DNA from: Elymus sibiricus
Taxonomy: Eukaryota > Streptophyta > Magnoliopsida > Poales > Poaceae
Length of the DNA: 64,000 bases
Assembly (NCBI GenBank): GCA_039707655.1
Contig: CM077676.1
Location: 451,583,379-451,647,378 of the forward strand
Direction: 5' to 3'
Part shown: positions 60,415 to 64,000 of the stretch, in pieces
Position numbering within the stretch: the stretch's first letter is position 1
How the letters are laid out: every line of letters begins with the position of its first letter
The notes under the pieces: generated by a model
What the model was told of the DNA's origin: nothing
Databases searched by the model: none
What the model saw: only the letters and a program-made list of their open reading frames with translations
Translations under genes and position numbers: made by a program

Positions 60415-61190
60415 ATGAACACTCAAGAGGACATCGCAAGATTTCTTGAGATGGGTGCATCAAAAGGCTTTCCAAGAGTGTTTGGAAGTATCGATTGCAT
60501 ACATTGGAAGTGGAAGCTTTGCCCTACAACATTGGATGGACAATTCTAAGGAAAAGGTAAAGATGCATATATAATTCTAGAAGATGTGGCATCAAATGAC
60601 CTGTGGATTTGGCATTCATGTTTTGGATTGCCAGGATCTAAAAATAATCTGAATGTTCTGCAAAGATCTCATCTGTTTGCAAGGATTTCTGTGGAAGAGG
60701 CACCTCCAATGAATTTTGAAATAAATGGGCATCAATACAACACGGGCTACTATCTTGCTGATGGAATATATCTGCCATGGTCAACTTTTGTGAAGACAAT
60801 ATCAAACCCTCAAAGTAACAAGAATACTCACTTTGCTAGGAGGCAAGAAGGATGTAGAAAGGATGTCGAGCAGGCATTTGGGGTTCTCCAATCTCATTTT
60901 CCATTGTTCGTGGTCTTGCACACTTTTGGCATAAAAAAGACTTGTGGCCCATCATGACCAGGTGTGTGAAATTACGTAGCATGATCATAGAGGATGAGAG
61001 GGAACAACCATGTGACTATTGCTATGAGAATGAGGGGAATTTTTTTTACATACCACCGGTTCAACAACAGAGTGATGAACGACGATTGCAAAAATTTCTC
61101 AAAATGCATCGCTGGATAGAAGACCACGCTGGTCATTAACAAGTCCGCGCTGATCTAGTTGAGCACTTGTGGGCGCTTCATGGTCAATAA
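60415..61190 (+). pseudogene. PIF/Harbinger transposase, broken, unit 4
   Basis: Same lesions. Ile for Thr near the start (QEDIARF), Ser in VQQQSDE as in unit 2. Confidence 0.85.
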
Positions 61191-61509
61191 ACTTCGTAAT
61201 GTTATATTTGCAATATTTTTGACCATCGGTTATGTTTGAATTTGAATTTGAATGTCGAACCAAATTTCATGTAATGTTGCTTTGGAATTACTATCAAGTA
61301 TGTGAGTTAGATGTATCATTGTATTAATTATTATGATGATATTAGACTTATGCATGTGTCATTTGTATTTTTTACTAGAAATTAGGAGAATAAAGATTTT
61401 AGAGGATAAGTTTATGGAAACGAACAAAAGTTGCTCTATAAATACTTTCCCTAAATTTTAGAGTCATCCCGTGAAATCAGTTTTGCAGGAGGTATTTTAA
61501 GGGAGCTGT

Positions 61510-61523
61510 GGGAGTTGCTCTTA
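61510..61523 (+). repeat. Harbinger 3' end and TTA, unit 4
   Basis: gggagttgctc then TTA. Confidence 0.45.
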
Positions 61524-61790
61524 GGATATCTCTAAGTGAATTATCAAAAGATTTCCACTCAAATTTCTCCTTAAATCTTAACTCCTCAAATATGAGTATT
61601 TAAAAAATGTGTGAAGCTATCAGAACCCTCAAATTAACTCCTCAAATGCAAATTGTGCACAAACATCTCATTAGAAACTCAAATTTGAAACTAGATTAAC
61701 ACCAATAGTGCATAATTATACATAGTAGTTCATAACTAATGTAGATAGAACTTACTTAGAGTTAAACTAGAGCTAAAATGATGTGCTTTA

Positions 61791-62142
61791 TCACCACCTG
61801 CTTGACGAATCCCGTCGCTCAACATCAAGGGTGTCGCGCCATGGCATCAACACGGCGGTGGAGTCGTCGGCGGCAAGCTTGTCGAAGAGTGTGTCACACT
61901 CATGCTCTGCCTCATCCAAGTACCGGTGGTTGGCCTCCACCCCGCGCTCGTCGGTGATGGACTACTTAATAGTTTGCCGGACCTCTATTAACTCGACATC
62001 AGTGACGAGCCGAGTGGCCACCTTAGCATCGGTGTGCTTTTGTCGCCCAGTGCTCCTCCTCCTCAAGCATACCACACTTGTACTCCCGCTCAGCTTCCAC
62101 CCACGAGAAGCCGACGCCATCCTCCTCCTCGACTCTGTCCAT
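61791..62142 (-). pseudogene. Decayed minus-strand ORF, unit 4
   Basis: Same lesions as the other copies. Confidence 0.5.
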
Positions 62143-62701
62143 TGTCGACCCGTACTCCTCCTCCGCTACGCCCCCTATTTATATTCCTCCGCTTCTGACA
62201 CCATGGCCAATAGGGATGAAGTCCAGCTCGGTGACACCCCACCACTCAATCCATAATGAGTGATGTGCCATGGCGATTCGAGCAGAGATGGTAGCGATTT
62301 GGGGCTGATGTGATGGTGATTTGGAGGTTGTGGGGGCACACCACCGAGGACTCAACGCACATATGTGTAAGCCAACCACCCGCTGTCGCGGGCTTCGAAA
62401 CAGACAAAGAGCACGACTCAGACGGATATGGGTCAGACCAAAAACAGGGGGACGAGTTCTGCGTGGCAAGGACCACCACCGGGGAGGGAATGGAAGTTCC
62501 TGAGCCACAAACCGACGACAGACGGAGCAGCCGGATGCGCTAGATATCGAGCGAAGAAAAGGGTGCGACCACGAGTGACACCGAGCAAGGTCGACCACAC
62601 GCGGATCCGCAACTCACGGCCCCAAATAGGCCCGACCATGGTGAACCATCACACACATGGGAGATCCAGCAGAAACACATCGGAATAGGAGAAACCGTTG
62701 A

Positions 62702-62702
<1 letters not shown>

Positions 62703-62745
<43 letters not shown>

Positions 62746-62747
62746 AC
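62703..62747. repeat. Poly-C and (CA)n, unit 4
   Basis: 29 C, the longest of the four, then a CA repeat. Confidence 0.9.
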
Positions 62748-62915
62748 CGCATCGCGCGGGCTTAGCCCGGCGATGGTCGCTGGCGATGGCAAGGGCTAGG
62801 AGGTGAAGTCGCCTGGCTGGGGGAGCAACAGGGGGCGAGGGGCCTTTTCCTCTTGGCTTAGGGTAGAGGTTTATCTTCTCACTTTAGAAACATGCCTGAA
62901 GTTAAGTTGTATGTA

Positions 62916-63118
62916 CTCCCTCCGTTTTCTTTTTCTCCGCATATAAAATTTGTCTGGTGTCATACTTCGTAAAGATTGATCGAATTTATATTTAAAATAT
63001 CAACATCTACAACCTTAAAGTTACACGGTATGAAAATTAATTTCACGATGCATCTAATGATATTAATTTCGTATTGTGAACGACGATCTTATACGCGGAG
63101 TAAAAAGAAACATAGGAG
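62916..63118. mobile_element. Stowaway-like MITE, unit 4
   Basis: Same ends as at 11782. The remaining 63119-64000 matches the low-information stretch of the other units; the 16-base palindrome lies at 63512-63527. Confidence 0.6.
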
Positions 63119-64000
63119 CATAAAAAAACATGACCAGGCGAGGGAAGACGATAGCCTACAATATTTTCGGTGCAATGCAGAGTAGCAAGCCTCGGAGGCG
63201 ATGTGTTAGGTGCCAAGGCACGTGCCCCTGTAGCAGCAACATGTTTCTATCCGGCCACACAGAATAGATTCTCGCGTGCAAAATGGAAATCGAACGAGCG
63301 CGTGAAACAATAGGCTGCCGAACGGTAAACCCAACGGTGCGTCCACACACAAAGTAGATTTTCCGTTGAAAGAAAAGCTTTCGTTAAATAATCGTTTTTT
63401 GCCTGACAATCTGAATGAGACAGAAATCCCAGTACCGTCTCGTGATCGTGAAGACGGAAATCCTCAAGCGCGTGCTCTGTCGCCCTGCGCGGGTGAGCAG
63501 CATCGAACGGGTGCTACTCGAGTAGCATCGCAGTCGCAGATAGTCAGGAGCCTCATTTGGTTCGTATGGTCTGCAAACGGAAAATGTCCCGAGTAAAGCA
63601 CATGTTCACAATGGGAAACTAGGTTACTAAGTCTATCTATTCTTTTTGTTTTGATGATGGCCGGTCGTAATTAGTAATTACATAGGCTTTGATGATGATT
63701 GTTTTTGCCCGAAGTGCACACACCAAAGCCAGAAACAGTGATTAGCATAACGAGCGTAGGATAATACTTGTGATGTAAAATTAATGCCGCGTTGATGGAC
63801 CGAGATTAGGCTGCCGCCCTCAGATCAGATGCTACGCGGTGGACCACCCGGGAACAGGAGATCCCACTCCCAGCTGAACCAAACAGAGGAGCGAGGCGGG
63901 CCACCAAGAGACAGAGGCGTGCTGCTCCTCAAAACGGGAGGGCAGCTCCTCTGCCGATTTGGGAGCCAGGGCAATCCTTGCCGAAAAAGGAAAGGGAATC

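Larger units (their letters stand above)
1..64000. repeat. Head-to-tail array of four ~17 kb units
   Basis: The same order of elements recurs four times in one orientation. For example, the CACTA transposase start recurs at 684, 18532, 36393 and 53030 (spacings 17848, 17861 and 16637), and the CACTA 5' end at 17025, 34886 and 51524. Long stretches differ only by scattered substitutions and by homopolymer length. Both window edges cut through units, so the full copy number is unknown. The shared insertion points of all nested elements show block duplication rather than repeated transposition. Confidence 0.97.
51524..64000 (+). repeat. Array unit 4 (type II, right end missing)
   Basis: Follows unit 3 in structure. 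It is cut by the window edge about 1 kb before the second Stowaway MITE. Its transposase 5' portion matches unit 1 rather than unit 3. Confidence 0.95.

Overview
This window is nuclear DNA of a grass, most likely a Triticeae species (wheat, Aegilops, barley or a relative). That rests on its elements: a CACTA (En/Spm) element with transposase-associated, tnp2, DUF4218 and DUF4216 regions and 'cccggtt' subterminal repeats; PIF/Harbinger remnants; Stowaway MITEs with CTCCCTCCG ends; and Gypsy-type LTR pieces with tRNA-Asp-like primer sites. There are no bacterial operons, CRISPR arrays or RNA genes.

The main fact is that the whole window is one head-to-tail array of four near-identical units of about 17 kb. 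Counting from the CACTA 5' end, the units are 1-17024 (left end missing), 17025-34885, 34886-51523 and 51524-64000 (right end missing). Each runs in the same order: broken CACTA element, LTR-retrotransposon wreckage, 5' end of a minus-strand Harbinger, a broken plus-strand Harbinger transposase, a decayed minus-strand ORF, a poly-C/CA tract, a Stowaway-like MITE, a low-information stretch, a second Stowaway MITE, a possible three-exon minus-strand gene whose 5' end is duplicated, and then the next CACTA end. The 3 bases before each visible CACTA end are the same (AGG), so the block was copied after the elements had landed.

The units are of two structural types. Units 1 and 2 (type I) carry a truncated minus-strand gag, a primer site and two head-to-head LTRs forming a 2.35 kb inverted repeat. 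Units 3 and 4 (type II) have a longer AT-rich minisatellite, a fragment of a different LTR element and a single fuller LTR. The type I/II split holds from the 3' third of the transposase to the end of the shared sequence, but the 5' two thirds of the transposase group units 1+4 against 2+3. Type I sequence is therefore always followed by one transposase haplotype and type II by the other. The simplest reading is that the exchange points that built the array lie inside the CACTA transposase.

Nothing here looks like a working mobile element: every transposase copy has stops and frameshifts, most of them shared by all units. The only candidate for a functional host gene is the three-exon model (196 residues, function not recognised), intact in the three units where it is visible. 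All statements come from reading the sequence and recalling families; no search or alignment was run.
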